From: Holacanthus passer
Lineage: Eukaryota > Chordata > Actinopteri > Pomacanthidae
Reading direction: 5' to 3'
Assembly (NCBI GenBank): GCA_025331565.1
Contig: JAFREQ010000025.1
Span: 2,108,001 to 2,172,000 of the forward strand
Length of the DNA: 64,000 nucleotides
The translations under genes and the position numbers were made by a program. Below, one piece after another: positions 35,701 through 45,900 of the stretch. The notes below the pieces were generated by a model. That model had not been told where the DNA came from and ran no database searches. It saw only the letters and a program-made list of their open reading frames with translations. Positions within the stretch are counted from its first letter, which is position 1; the number at the start of each line of letters is the position of its first letter.

Positions 35701-38700
35701 GAAGGATTGGGAAAATGGAAGCTAAAGACGCTGAAAAGGAAAAAAAATGAGAAGAGAAATGTGGAGGGATGCTGCTGTGGATCATTCACATAAGCCTTGT
35801 GAAGACGGCTGCAGCTTCGTGGCGACAGCTCGAAATGGGCCAGCCGAGCTCAGGAACTCCTGCCCATCATTTCCACTGTACTGCTTCACTCTGCTCACTC
35901 ATAAGAAAGCCTGAGCGGTGGGAGGGAGGAGGGTGTGCACTCTTGTTCTGCCACACAAGCCCGAGCACACACACTGTACAGGCACATGCATTGACAACTG
36001 TACGCGCTCTCTCCTCCTGCCACATGTAAAGACAAAGATAAAACTGGATATCCAGGCTGAGGGACGAAATAAAGACTGCCTCGGTGGCATAATTCATAAG
36101 GCTCTGAAGTGGAGTGTGTGCCAGCATGTGAGCCCCACTAGGATTATATGAGTAGCCATGGGTATGACAGTACAATTCCCATGGCTGCTCCAACTGTAAA
36201 ACCCTCTGTCATGTCAACCTCAGCCCTCCTACACACTCTCACTGAATACACCATACACCACAACATGCAACAGCCACTGCTATAAACCCAGCCGAGGCAT
36301 CAGACCCTGACCTGTCACTGTTTTACAACCTCCTGAAATTACTGTTTGTCACAGTGTTCATATTCTTGGGTGGAAGTAACTCGGTACAAACCCTCATTTT
36401 ACTCTTCACTGACCAGCTTTTCATTTACTATATTACAACGAATAGTTTGACATTTTGGGAATTATTTGCTTTCTTGCTGATAGATAAGAAAATTGGTACC
36501 ACTCATGTCTGTTAAATATGATGCCCAAGCCAGGAGATGGTTAGTTTAGCATTTAGCATGTAAAAAAAAAATCTAATCTAGTAATTTGCATGCATTAATT
36601 TGTTCGTTTAACCCCTACACAAAACGAAGAGAAAATATGATATGCTTCCCCCTGCTTCCAGTCTTTATCCTCAACTAACCATCTCCTGACTTTGCTTCAT
36701 AATTTAACTATTATCTCTTTTTCTAACTCTCATGAAAAAAAGCTTTCTCAAAATGATGCAACTGTGTGAATGTGAAGTGACACTAGAAAAGAAAAAAATT
36801 CAGTCAAACCTCCCCAGAAAAGGTGAATTAACGATGCATGTCAGCGCCAAAAATGAGGATTAAATGAATCCTCCAAACCAGGCGTTTACCTTTGTGTTTC
36901 TCCAGCAGTTCGTCCGTGTGTTCTATAACTTCATAATACTCCTCCAGCTCCAGCATGCACTGGCAGTAATTCAACTCCAGGGGGATGATCATTCGACCCA
37001 AATTAATGTAGTCTATATCACCCGGCATCTCCTACACACACACAGATGGAAGAACAAGAACATGATCAGTGCTGCTCCGCTATGTTGCTTGGCATCTCCT
37101 ACACATATTTTAATAATTTATGTGATTTCTGTAGGTTTAAATATTTTCACACAGATTCAAACATAACATGGCTTTGGGACAAGGGAGCATCATCTCTGCC
37201 TTACAGAGCTTTACCAGCTGTTTGCATGCAGGCCAGCTATCTGAAAGCCTCCAACATCGAACTTGTAAGTATGTCTGAAAGCTGCCAAAAAATCACTCTC
37301 ACACACAAAAGAATCCTTTACACTCTCTTATCGCAACATCTCATACACAACTTGTTCTCCCTTCAGGATTCCTACATCCTGAGACGGTCCTCCACAGCCC
37401 TCCCACCCCACTGCCTGTAATCAGGGACACAGTGAAGCAGAGGAAAACAGGAGTCTCCCACTGGAAAAGAGCATGTCCCAAAAACCTAAAATCCTGAGAA
37501 ACCCTCAGAATTCACAAGCCTGCACATCAATCATTTTGCTCCCTTCATCTCATCCTTCTTCTCTAATCACTCACTCTAGACTGGACCGTTTTCAGCAGCA
37601 GGACAGCCTCTTTGTACTTGCTGGCAGCCTCTCTGAATTGTCTCTGCTTGACCAGTGCGTTGCCCTGCATGTGGAGAATTGGCACCATCTGCAGCTTTTC
37701 ATCCTTCTCCATCATCCAGGACTCTCTGTGGTAGGACATGGGGTCTCCCACCTGGAAGCAACAGGGTCAAGAGGAGCACACAACAGAGCAAAACATCAAA
37801 AGGTGAGAACGATGCAAGCACAAGTTAACTCTAAAAACAGCTGCACTAGTGGAGCGGAGGGTACATTTACTCAAGTACTGTACTTAACTATACTTAACTG
37901 TCACTGCGGCCATAGTTACTGGTTACTTTGATGTTACATAAGAAACACACAACCTACTTATATAAAATATGCATCATTACATATAAAAGGCCCTGCATGA
38001 CCACAAGGGTGTTTTCAGTTATGTGCCGATCAGAGCTGCTCAGGTTGGACTTATGCAAAGCTCTGCTGGGATTCACATGAGGTCACCAATAACAAGGATG
38101 AATTTTTAACTTGTCCTGCGAGATAATAACTTGTGTGCACAAAGAATTATCTTGTGGACGTAAAATAAAAAAAGTCATTATTCAGGACCTCTGGAGCTCC
38201 ATAATTTAACACTCTGGAAGGGGACATTATACATAATGAGCACTTTGGATACTTTTAGTACATTTTGCTCATAATACTTTTCTTTATTTGAGAAGAATTT
38301 TGAATGAAGGACTTTTACTTGCAAATACTTGCAAATAGTAAAATACTTTTACTTGAGTATTTTGGTATTGCTGCTTTTACCTAAGTAAAGGATCAGAGTA
38401 CTCCTGAGTTGTCAGCTTGTGTGTTGAAAAGCATTATGAAACTACCTGAAACAGAGAAGATGTTAATTTACTGCTACTGCTGCTGGACCCCCTGCTGAGA
38501 TTTAAGCTTGTTCTGGATACTATATTATTTCAAAGAATGTCTTTGACAGAGCGGGACTTCACTTTTGTTATTTCTGTCAGTGAATTTTATAAAATACTGT
38601 GTAGGAGTGTCTGACTTCTACAAAGGAGATGGATGAATAGGTAAATGTGTCTTTTTTACTGTGGGTTTTTGTTTACAGATTCTAAAATCTGAGAAAAGCT

Positions 38701-40736
38701 GTTTACTGAAGAAAAGACAGCCGAATGTCCTTCACTGTCTTTTGCTATCCAGTGTGTCACAGCACTGGTGCTCACCTGCACCAGCTCCATGATAAATATA
38801 AGTGGTTGAGGAGTCCTCATCAGCTCATCCAGCTCTGGGAAGCCAGTGGAGTGATAGTGGAACATGTTTCCCATGCCACACATGTGTCTCTGGCCCTCAA
38901 GGGGGTCTTTCCCCTGAGCGATAAGCCTCATTCCCTTGGACACGATGGGGTACAAGCCTGTGTGCTGCAAAATAAACTCATCAACAAATACATAAACAAC
39001 AGGTCTGCAACAAGACATAGAAGCACTTAATCACTCTAACCCCCTGGTGTTGGCAGACTGTGCCAATCAGTCCTGCCAGGAAAACACAAGAAATGGCCAC
39101 AATTTTACTTGCAAATGATATTTTTCTCCAGAAGAAAAACACCACAATTTGCAAAAAAAAAAAAAGATTGCTCTGTTTGTGTTTATAATACTGAGCATGT
39201 AGGAGGCCTCAGATGATTGAGTTGTGTGTACGAGGAGCTGAAGTCTCCCTTCCTCGATCATGAACACCTATTAGGAACTCTTCTGGGGGCCTAATATCTT
39301 GGTGCATGTGTGTGTCTGTAGTTTAACTCACAGTGGCATCACACCAGAACTCAGCCACCTCTCCAATCCTCATGGACATCAGCAGGGTCTCCCAGACTTC
39401 CATCTTGAACATCTTTCCGACAAAGATCTCAGCGGGCCTGTCGGCCAGTCGACTGTCATCAATGACCGTTCGTTCAAAGTTGTCCAGCAGCGTCTGGAAA
39501 TGGAAAACCAGCTGGGATGGAAGGAGGGAGCAGGAGGACAGGAAGAATTAGAGGGTGGAGATTAGTGAATGAAACTATTAGTGAACAAAATCTACTTAAA
39601 AAATACATTGAAAATCAAATAATGGTGTAAAGTTTGTCCATACTTAAAAACAAATTTAGTTCCAAAATGAAAGAATACTCTGTGGGATTGTTCATTGGGA
39701 AGCCCATGAATGACCCATCTTTTCTCTTTGAGAGAGAACTTAAAAGACCTTTTATTATTTTTGGTGGCTTTTTCCAAAACACAGCCTTTGTATATTTAGT
39801 GTGCAGATAACAGAAATATACCACATTTTTCTTCTCACTTTTTAAATAACATAAATTGAGGAATGTTTTCTCTCCTTTTTTGACCATGTTTTTCTGACAA
39901 AAACACATATCACAATAAATAAATGGAAATTGACTATTTACGTGCAGGCGTTGACAATTTTGTGATTCTAAGCTTGATATATTTATTTTCAAAAGAAATG
40001 TCACTGAACGCTCTCACATAATTATCTCACTTCTTGTGTAACATGCTGATTTTCATTATGTGTTCCATCTGTTTGTGTGCATGTGAAAGCCTCTACCATC
40101 AGTCTGACTGTAAAATGACGCTGCCTCTATGTAACCTCTATGTACCTCCTATTTATATCTTAACAGATTGTGTACAATGGTCTGATAACTGTGAGCAACT
40201 GGGAATCACCTCACTTGGGAGAGAACAGACACTCACTGTAATACAGACACACAGGTAAATGGAAATTCATGCTGGCATTGTCATGGAAAATGTTTGTCAC
40301 GGTGTCCAGGCTCGGTGCCATATGGCTGGATATGACTTGGAAGGGAAAAAAAGTCGCCGACCAGCGGATCAGTGGATGAACAGAAACACAGATTCGGTGC
40401 CAAAAGACATGTTGCAATTTGGTTGACCAAATGTTTGCTCTGTGTGTAAGAGCCAGATACAGAATAAATTTCCACACTTCATGAATAATTCAACAGAATC
40501 TAATTGAAGTGGGCAATGCAACACAGTTTAAAATAGACATTTTTCTGTGGAACATTAATTATATCACAATGATACAAGGAACCACCTCCAATCATTGAAT
40601 CTACTATTATTTAGGTTATCAGGTTAACTGTGATTGTTACCTTTGTCCCAGGTGGAAAGTGTGGCAGTGGTCCTGTGCCTCCAGCCAGGATCTTCTTCCT
40701 GACTCCTGGAAGGTTTGTGAGGTATGTCTCCTCCAT
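32091..40736 (-). CDS. AIP/AIPL1-family co-chaperone with duplicated TPR unit (8 exons, about 722 aa)
   Basis: Complete spliced gene. Residues 1-155 (exons 1-3) form the FKBP-like domain (TVIDDSR, MFKMEVWETLL, GEVAEFWCD, AQGKDP, DELMRTPQPLIF). Residues 156-330 (exons 4-5 and start of 6) are a three-TPR unit (HMQGNALVKQRQFREAA, LNYCQCMLELEEYYEVIEH, YYKRAKAHAAVWNEKEA). An acidic linker of about 63 residues follows. A second three-TPR unit spans about 394-560 (NEGNFLMKENRFQDAS, LNLSQCMLELKQHQQVVEL, VYQRARAHAALCNEDEA). The last 160 residues are Lys-rich, then acidic. Exon lengths 96, 180, 189, 177 and 142 match human AIPL1 coding boundaries as I recall them. AIPL1 is a photoreceptor Hsp90 adaptor for PDE6, AIP binds the Ah receptor; the partner here is unknown. 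Start ATG has a strong context (A at -3, G at +4). Orthology to AIPL1, AIP or a third paralogue is unresolved. Confidence 0.92.
33451..33592 (-). CDS. AIPL-like exon 7 (duplicate of exon 5)
   Basis: 142 nt, acceptor ctcggcag, donor GTAATA, phase 0 in and 1 out, exactly like exon 5. Encodes VDQQADEWESLEKVRLPLSL then NLSQCMLELKQHQQVVELNN. The SQCMLEL and KKHK segments align with exon 5 without gaps. Confidence 0.93.
34260..34798 (-). CDS. AIPL-like exon 6 (end of TPR unit 1, acidic linker, start of TPR unit 2)
   Basis: 539 nt, acceptor tttctcag, donor GTTAGT, phase 1 in and phase 0 out. It encodes three parts in one open frame: CVKGYYKRAKAHAAVWNEKE (third TPR), an uninterrupted Glu/Ser/Asn-rich linker, and LQNEGNFLMKENRFQDASVK, which matches exon 4. 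It looks like an ancestral last exon fused to a copy of exon 4. Confidence 0.93.
36410..36560. repeat. teleost dispersed repeat
   Basis: 'gaatagtttgacattttggg' and 'agatggttagtttagcattt' recall a frequent teleost repeat; lies in AIPL-like intron 5. Confidence 0.5.
36890..37031 (-). CDS. AIPL-like exon 5 (TPR unit 1, middle)
   Basis: 142 nt, acceptor gtgtgtag, donor GTAAAC, ends in phase 1. Encodes EMPGDIDYINLGRMIIPLEL then NYCQCMLELEEYYEVIEHTD. Same length and phases as exon 7, its duplicate. Confidence 0.95.
37575..37751 (-). CDS. AIPL-like exon 4 (TPR unit 1, helix pair 1)
   Basis: 177 nt, acceptor gcttccag, donor GTGAGT, phase 0 at both ends. Encodes SYHRESWMMEKDEKLQMVPI then HMQGNALVKQRQFREAASKY, with the Asn and Lys expected in a carboxylate-clamp TPR. 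Confidence 0.95.
37853..38408. repeat. 'aagtac' teleost repeat, near full length
   Basis: Starts 'tacatttactcaagtactgt' and ends 'acctaagtaaaggatcagag'; the ends are loosely inverted. It lies in AIPL-like intron 3. Confidence 0.6.
38776..38964 (-). CDS. AIPL-like exon 3
   Basis: 189 nt, acceptor ttttgcag, donor GTGAGC. Encodes HTGLYPIVSKGMRLIAQGKD, HMCGMGNMFHYHSTGF and LMRTPQPLIFIMELVQ, closing the FKBP-like domain. The GMGNMF-YH pattern is closer to AIPL1 than to AIP. Confidence 0.95.
39332..39511 (-). CDS. AIPL-like exon 2
   Basis: 180 nt, acceptor atcccag, donor GTGAGT. Encodes LVFHFQTLLDNFERTVIDDS and FVGKMFKMEVWETLLMSMR up to AEFWCDAT, the core of the FKBP-like fold. Confidence 0.95.
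40641..40736 (-). CDS. AIPL-like exon 1 (start codon)
   Basis: 96 nt from ATG at 40736 to donor GTAACA. Encodes METs first segment MEETYLTNLPGVRKKILAG then GTGPLPHFPPGTK, matching the AIPL1 N-terminus pattern (GVxKxIL-GGTGxLPxF). Same length as human AIPL1 coding exon 1 as recalled. Confidence 0.92.
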
Positions 40737-41180
40737 TGTCTCTCAGCCTTGAGCAATAGCAGACAGAAAAATGTGAGTGTTGGAGATGTCTTTTTCCTCT
40801 CTAGGTTTGTGTTCTCCTGGCGTTCTAATTAGGCTAGTGGAGAGAGTCTTGGCTGGTGAGCTGCTCTCTGACAGATGGCAGGATTAGACAGGGTTTGGAG
40901 GTGGACACTTTAATCTGAGGAGCTAATCTCTTGGCTACCCCTGCGATTGGTGGGGTAATCCGTGCAGGAAAGAGCAGGAGAGGCGGGGATGACCACCAGG
41001 GCCCAGAATCATTTGGACGAGAAAGGCCCAGATCACTCTTGACCAAGATCGTTCTGGAAGGAGAGTAATCTGATGACGTAATGATGATGTAGTGAAGCAG
41101 CTGTCTGGCCTTCACCTCACACAGGAGAGTGGACAGGAAGTAGCCCTTTAACCTTTCACAGTAACTACCTAAATTTGAAC
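40737..41180 (-). promoter_or_regulatory. 5' flank of AIPL-like gene with CRX/OTX-type cores
   Basis: Four K50-homeodomain core-like sites lie 145-335 nt upstream of the ATG: GGATTA at 40881-40886, TAATCT at 40924-40929, TAATCC at 40956-40961 and TAATCT at 41066-41071. There is an inverted CCAAT (ATTGG) at 40946-40950 and a CRE-like TGACGTAA at 41074-41081. Mammalian AIPL1 is a photoreceptor gene under CRX control. Six-base cores are weak evidence, and the transcription start is not visible. Confidence 0.4.
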
Positions 41181-41182
41181 TA

Positions 41183-41300
41183 GGGCTGCAACTAATGATT
41201 ATTTTTTTTCTAATCTACCAATTACTTTCTTGATGAACAGTTTGGTCCATGAAATAGCAGAAAATGCTATCACAAGCAGAAGCCCAAGGTTGTCATCAAC
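41183..41300. repeat. 'ggctgcaactaatgatta' repeat, partial copy
   Basis: Opens with 'agggctgcaactaatgatta' as in a widespread teleost element. Related copies at 45668 and 54160. Confidence 0.5.
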
Positions 41301-41616
41301 CATAACCATAACACAAACACATCAAATTTATGATCACACAAGAAAAAGAAAAGCAGCAAATCCCCATATTTGAGAAACAGCAGGATTTTGGCATTTTTTC
41401 CATTACTTCTGTGATTTACATCAAACTGCCCACTAGTGTAAATCTAGGTCGAAATGCAATAAATTTGACGGCTTCCATTTCTTTGACGTTCCCTTATTCT
41501 TCATACAGGTAATGAAATACAGAGAGTGTGAGCTGAGGTAAAAGTTACCTTAGAGTACATTTACCTTTGAGATGACAAGCAAAACAGACACAAAATTCAC
41601 TTTTGAAGCCAACCAA

Positions 41617-42694
41617 CAGGGCCGTTTCTAGCTTTGTGGGGGCCCTATGCAAGATGCTGTTTGGGGGCCCCTAGTTTGTCAAACTATGATGGATGGAGAT
41701 TCCTAACCCTATAGATGGTCCAATAAGATGCAACAATCTATTACACTTCACAAGCGAAACAGGCTACAGTCATAAAAGCCTCATATTAAAATGAAAATGA
41801 ACAATCCTCTATATGTCAATAAATAAAACAGATATTGTGTGTTTAAAAAAAATGTTTGCTTTAAATAAAGAAACAAAAAAAATTAAGCATAAGTAATCCT
41901 AAAGTAATGTTAAGTGTCAAATATCAGAGAAAACTTCCACTGGACGATGACAGAGCAGACTACATCAACAACACTCCCTCCCTGAATCTGAATAACCAGC
42001 TCTGGGCTCAGTCAGTCAGTCCCATGGCAGGACAGCACAGTCCATTCACATGTGACATATTCATTTTATTTTAGACAACTTTCATGAAGCAAACACTAAA
42101 GTTGGGTTTATGAAGAACAAAATCTCGCCAGCTAACTAACATTTATCGGAGGCTAGCCGAGCTAGCTAGCTAGCAGGACAAATAAACAAACTTGCTGAAA
42201 ACTGGGTGTTACACCTCCCTCCATCCACCCACATCATGAACTAATGCCTACCTTTATCCTTTGTACGTTTTTCTTCCTTTGTTTCTTCTTCTTCTATTTT
42301 TCTGCTCCACTCGGATAATTTGTTTTTGATGCCATTTAGTGTTCGCCTTGTTTAATATGCTCACTAACGGGAATGATGGGCAGCTGTCAATCATTCCCAC
42401 TGTCCCTGTCGCCGGCCGCTACGTCACTCATTGGGTGACAGTGCAGTCCAACGATTATGACTTAATTATGCCACAAAACACCAGCCACAACTTATCATTG
42501 TAGTTAATTTTATCTACATCCTATATTTATTTCTAAGCATATCAGGGATATAATAAACACATGAGACAGCAACAGATAAAGACAGGTCATTTTAATTCTC
42601 CTCAGATGAGGCTGAACATGCAGCTTTGGGGGCCCCTGGTGGCTCGGGGGCCCTATGCATTTGCGTAGTCCGCATAAAGCAAGAAACGGCTCTG
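41617..42694. mobile_element. hAT-type non-autonomous DNA transposon with intact 8-bp TSDs
   Basis: 1078-bp element. Left end CAGGGCCGTTTCTAGC and right end (reverse complement) CAGAGCCGTTTCTTGC are imperfect terminal inverted repeats, 19 of 22 bases alike. Both sides carry the identical 8-bp duplication CCAACCAA (41609-41616 and 42695-42702). An 8-bp TSD with CAG termini is typical of the hAT superfamily. Both subterminal regions carry GGGGGCCC-rich motifs. No transposase frame is present, so it depended on enzyme supplied in trans. It lies between the AIPL-like 5' flank and the TAF7 3' end. Confidence 0.88.
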
Positions 42695-42706
42695 CCAACC
42701 AAATAC

Positions 42707-42935
42707 TTTAATCATATAGTAACAACAAAAATGTGCCAACTTCATAAAAAAAACATTGACTTTTAATACAGAGATCAGTATGCTGTATGTGTAATGTATT
42801 AAAATGGCAAACTGAAAAGAATGACACAGCAAGTCAGCTAATAAAGACTCCCTCCTCCCCAGATGAAGGCTCTTCTCCTCCTCTTCTCGTGTGTTTATGT
42901 GTGGCTGAAGACGACATGAGGCTGCCCCCTGGTGG
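42707..42935 (-). other. taf7 3' UTR start with variant poly(A) signals
   Basis: TTTAAT at 42762-42767 and 42707-42712 reads ATTAAA on the - strand, 169 and 224 nt after the stop. A full AATAAA equivalent appears only inside the hAT element (TTTATT at 42526-42531). Confidence 0.35.
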
Positions 42936-42980
42936 TCACTTCTCTATCAGAGAGTCCAGCTGCTCCTGCAGGGAGGCCAG
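42936..42980 (-). CDS. taf7: taf7 exon 12 (stop)
   Basis: 45 nt including TGA, acceptor ccaacag. Encodes LASLQEQLDSLIEK, the conserved TAF7 C-terminus. Confidence 0.94.
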   Translation of the reverse strand: MASLQEQLDSLIEK

Positions 42981-45900
42981 CTGTTGGAGCAGAAAATAGA
43001 AGGCGTGATTGATGCCCGACAGCCCCGGGGTGTAATTGGAGGGTAAGTGGATGATGATTAACATGTCTTTCTGCATTAATTTGCTGCCTTCATTTGTCAA
43101 TACAAACAACGACCCAAAACAGTGGGTGGCCTCTATGCCATAGCTGCCAAAAGGACTCCAGCGGTAGCTGCTGACAAAATTACATTTCACATGATCGAAT
43201 TTGAACTTTGCTATTAGGCATGAATACTATTTAAAAATGACAGCAAAAGCACAACGCCCAACTGCAAACATTCATGCAAAGTACTGAAAGCCACAGAAAG
43301 CTCACAGCAAGCACTGATCTTCGGCTTTTACAAAAAGGTTCTTACCTGCTCCATCTCCCGTTCCTCCTGCTGAATAATCTCATCCAACAAAGCTTGGAAG
43401 CGGTTCTGCGGGAGGAGAGAGACAAACAAGATTTGTTCGAGTCGACATGCTGAGCCTCATTAAATTGTGATGGCTTTAAATGTGTGGCTGCCTGGGCTGC
43501 TCATGTCACTATCTCCTCTCTGACAGAAAGGCCACTTGGAATGCCAGTCAGAGACAGCTGACCTTTTCCCTGCGACTGTGATAATAACGACTGGAGATGG
43601 GGCTTTGACGGTCCCAAAACACCGGGCAATGAGAGCTCTAAATGGCAACGTAAAAAGGGCCATGTCCGCTCATGTTTCACTCATTGTAAAGTCTCCACTA
43701 AAGAGTGCTTGGCAGAACAATGAATTTTCATGCCCTTTTTTATGCATAGCAATGCTGACACAATAATGGGCTGACAGGAGAAATGTAATATATAAGGATT
43801 TAAAAACACAAAAAAAGCTAAATGATGGCCTCAAACACTGTGTGTAATCAGCTGTTTTCATGATCACTGTTGAGAGAACTTATGCTGCACGAAGACTTCT
43901 GCCTCCAAGCTCATCTGCATATTCTTGTTTATGTTTCTGTACATGCAGACCTACTTTCTGGATGACTGGGAAAAAGTGTGTGTTCATTGCTTACTTTGAG
44001 GGCCTGGTTTTCCACTTTCATGATGAGCTCCTCTTGCTGTTTCTTTCGGGCACGGGTTTCCTGGAGCTTGGCCTTGACGCTGTTGATCTGCACCTGATAC
44101 TCCATAACTGCAGGGAACAGTAGGAGGTTCACATGTTAGTAGAGTCATAAAAACGCAAATGTCATTTACGCTTCTGCTTTCTTGAGCAGTGAAGAGCCAA
44201 CAGAAAAAAAGCCAGAAGATGATGCAGCATCATTTGAGAGCAACACCAGACTCGCAAAGCAGTGAGGACAAGACGTGCACCTTAGCTTGCTGAAACACAA
44301 GGATGCCTCCATTTCAGTTTGACAAATTGCGGTTAATGGGAACAACAAATCCATTTAAAAGGACGTGAGCCAGCAGGCCGAAGCACTAAAAGACACAACT
44401 AAATCAGTCTGCTCCGGGCTCCACAGAGAGTTCTCATTAAATCCAGCCAAAGTGATAGTGTCTTGCAACAACCTGTGGCTCTATCACCATCTACTATCTT
44501 CCAAACTAATTGTATCCATCCTCTGCCCCCCCCCAACTCACTCTCAATCCTCTGATACAACCCATCTAATATGCACCATCAAGCAGGGAGGAGTCCCTGC
44601 AGACGCCTTTATTACAACTTTGCAGCGCTGCCAGAAACACGCACAGCCAGACTCTGACACATCTGCAATAGCTCCGCTGGGCAGCTACAGTGGAGCTGAC
44701 CAGTGGTGTTGCTGACTGACGGCTCTGTGTATGTAGATAAGGAGGCATTGAGCTGTCAGACTGGACAGCTGTCTGAGCCGAACGCTGAGCCCCAACAACT
44801 GTCAGGCTGGTTAGCTGAGGAGGAGAGCTGTCAGTTTTGTGCATCTCTGTGGGCGAGGGCGTAGCACACGTGTTTAAGTGAAAGTAAGGCTACTCATTTG
44901 AGTGTGTGTGTGTGATGTCTGACCTAGAAAACTCAGCTCTGATTAGAAGTCCAGACACCTGGCCAAGGTTATTTTTGACCTCTGCTATGACAAGTATCTA
45001 AGGAGGACGAGTTTAATTTTATGTCGGACTGTCTTTGGTCTACAAGTTCTGAAATCAGCATGCCAAGGTCTCGGCCATGACCGGCTACGAATGAAAAATG
45101 AAAGACTGTCAGCATGTTGGAAAAGTCGGCTGAAAGAATCAGCATTCACACTGAGGTGTAAATGGGAGTTGCAAGCACAGCATGAAGCATTGCATAATTC
45201 AAATGCTGCGCTTACTTCACCTAGGTATGTATATACACACACTTGTACTTCTATACTTGCGTGAACCCACAACCTTAAACATCACAGACAAATGCCTAAC
45301 AACCAAATTTTAACATATCTGTTAAAACCCAGTCTTAACCTTCAAACAGCCCTTTGAAGTTGTCAGGACTGGCCACAATGTCCTCACTCTGTTGGTTAAA
45401 AACGTGTTCCAGTCTTCACTATGTAGCCAGAACAAGTACACACACACACTTTACAGAATCACTTACACATGTCCACATGCTCAATTTAAGAACAGATGTA
45501 CATAAATGTGCATCTGCTACCATATGGACATACATCTACAGTTCATGTATTGAAGTATTTCTATGTGTATTTCAATTACAGTATTCCACCACCTTCTCTA
45601 GACCTGGATTTCTGAATAGCAAACAATCTGGTAAGTGATGCACAACACTACAACATGTCAGCAGGCCTGAAACTAACACTTAATTTCATTAATGTCATTA
45701 ATTCCAATTAATCAATTCATTGTTTAGTCAATAAAATCACAGAAAATCTTATAATATATAAATAAATATATAAAAATAGAAGCTTGAACCAGCAAATATT
45801 TGGAATTTTTCCTTGATAAAGGACTTAAATCCATTACTTGATGAATTGTTTTGGCTCCACATGTCAGGACCATAAAATCCATAATTATATAAAGATTTAT

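Larger units (their letters stand above)
32795..40640 (-). other. AIPL-like introns: content survey
   Basis: Seven introns of 0.37-2.1 kb. They hold two dispersed repeats (36410-36560 and 37853-38408, listed). The 142-residue open frame at 35365-35793 shows no family similarity. No additional FKBP-type exons lie between exon 6 and exon 7 (33593-34259), so the second TPR unit has no FKBP domain of its own. Confidence 0.65.

Noticed and set aside
35365..35793. 142-aa open frame in AIPL-like intron 5
   Set aside because: No splice context, no family similarity; the Lys/Glu-rich second half comes from purine-rich sequence.
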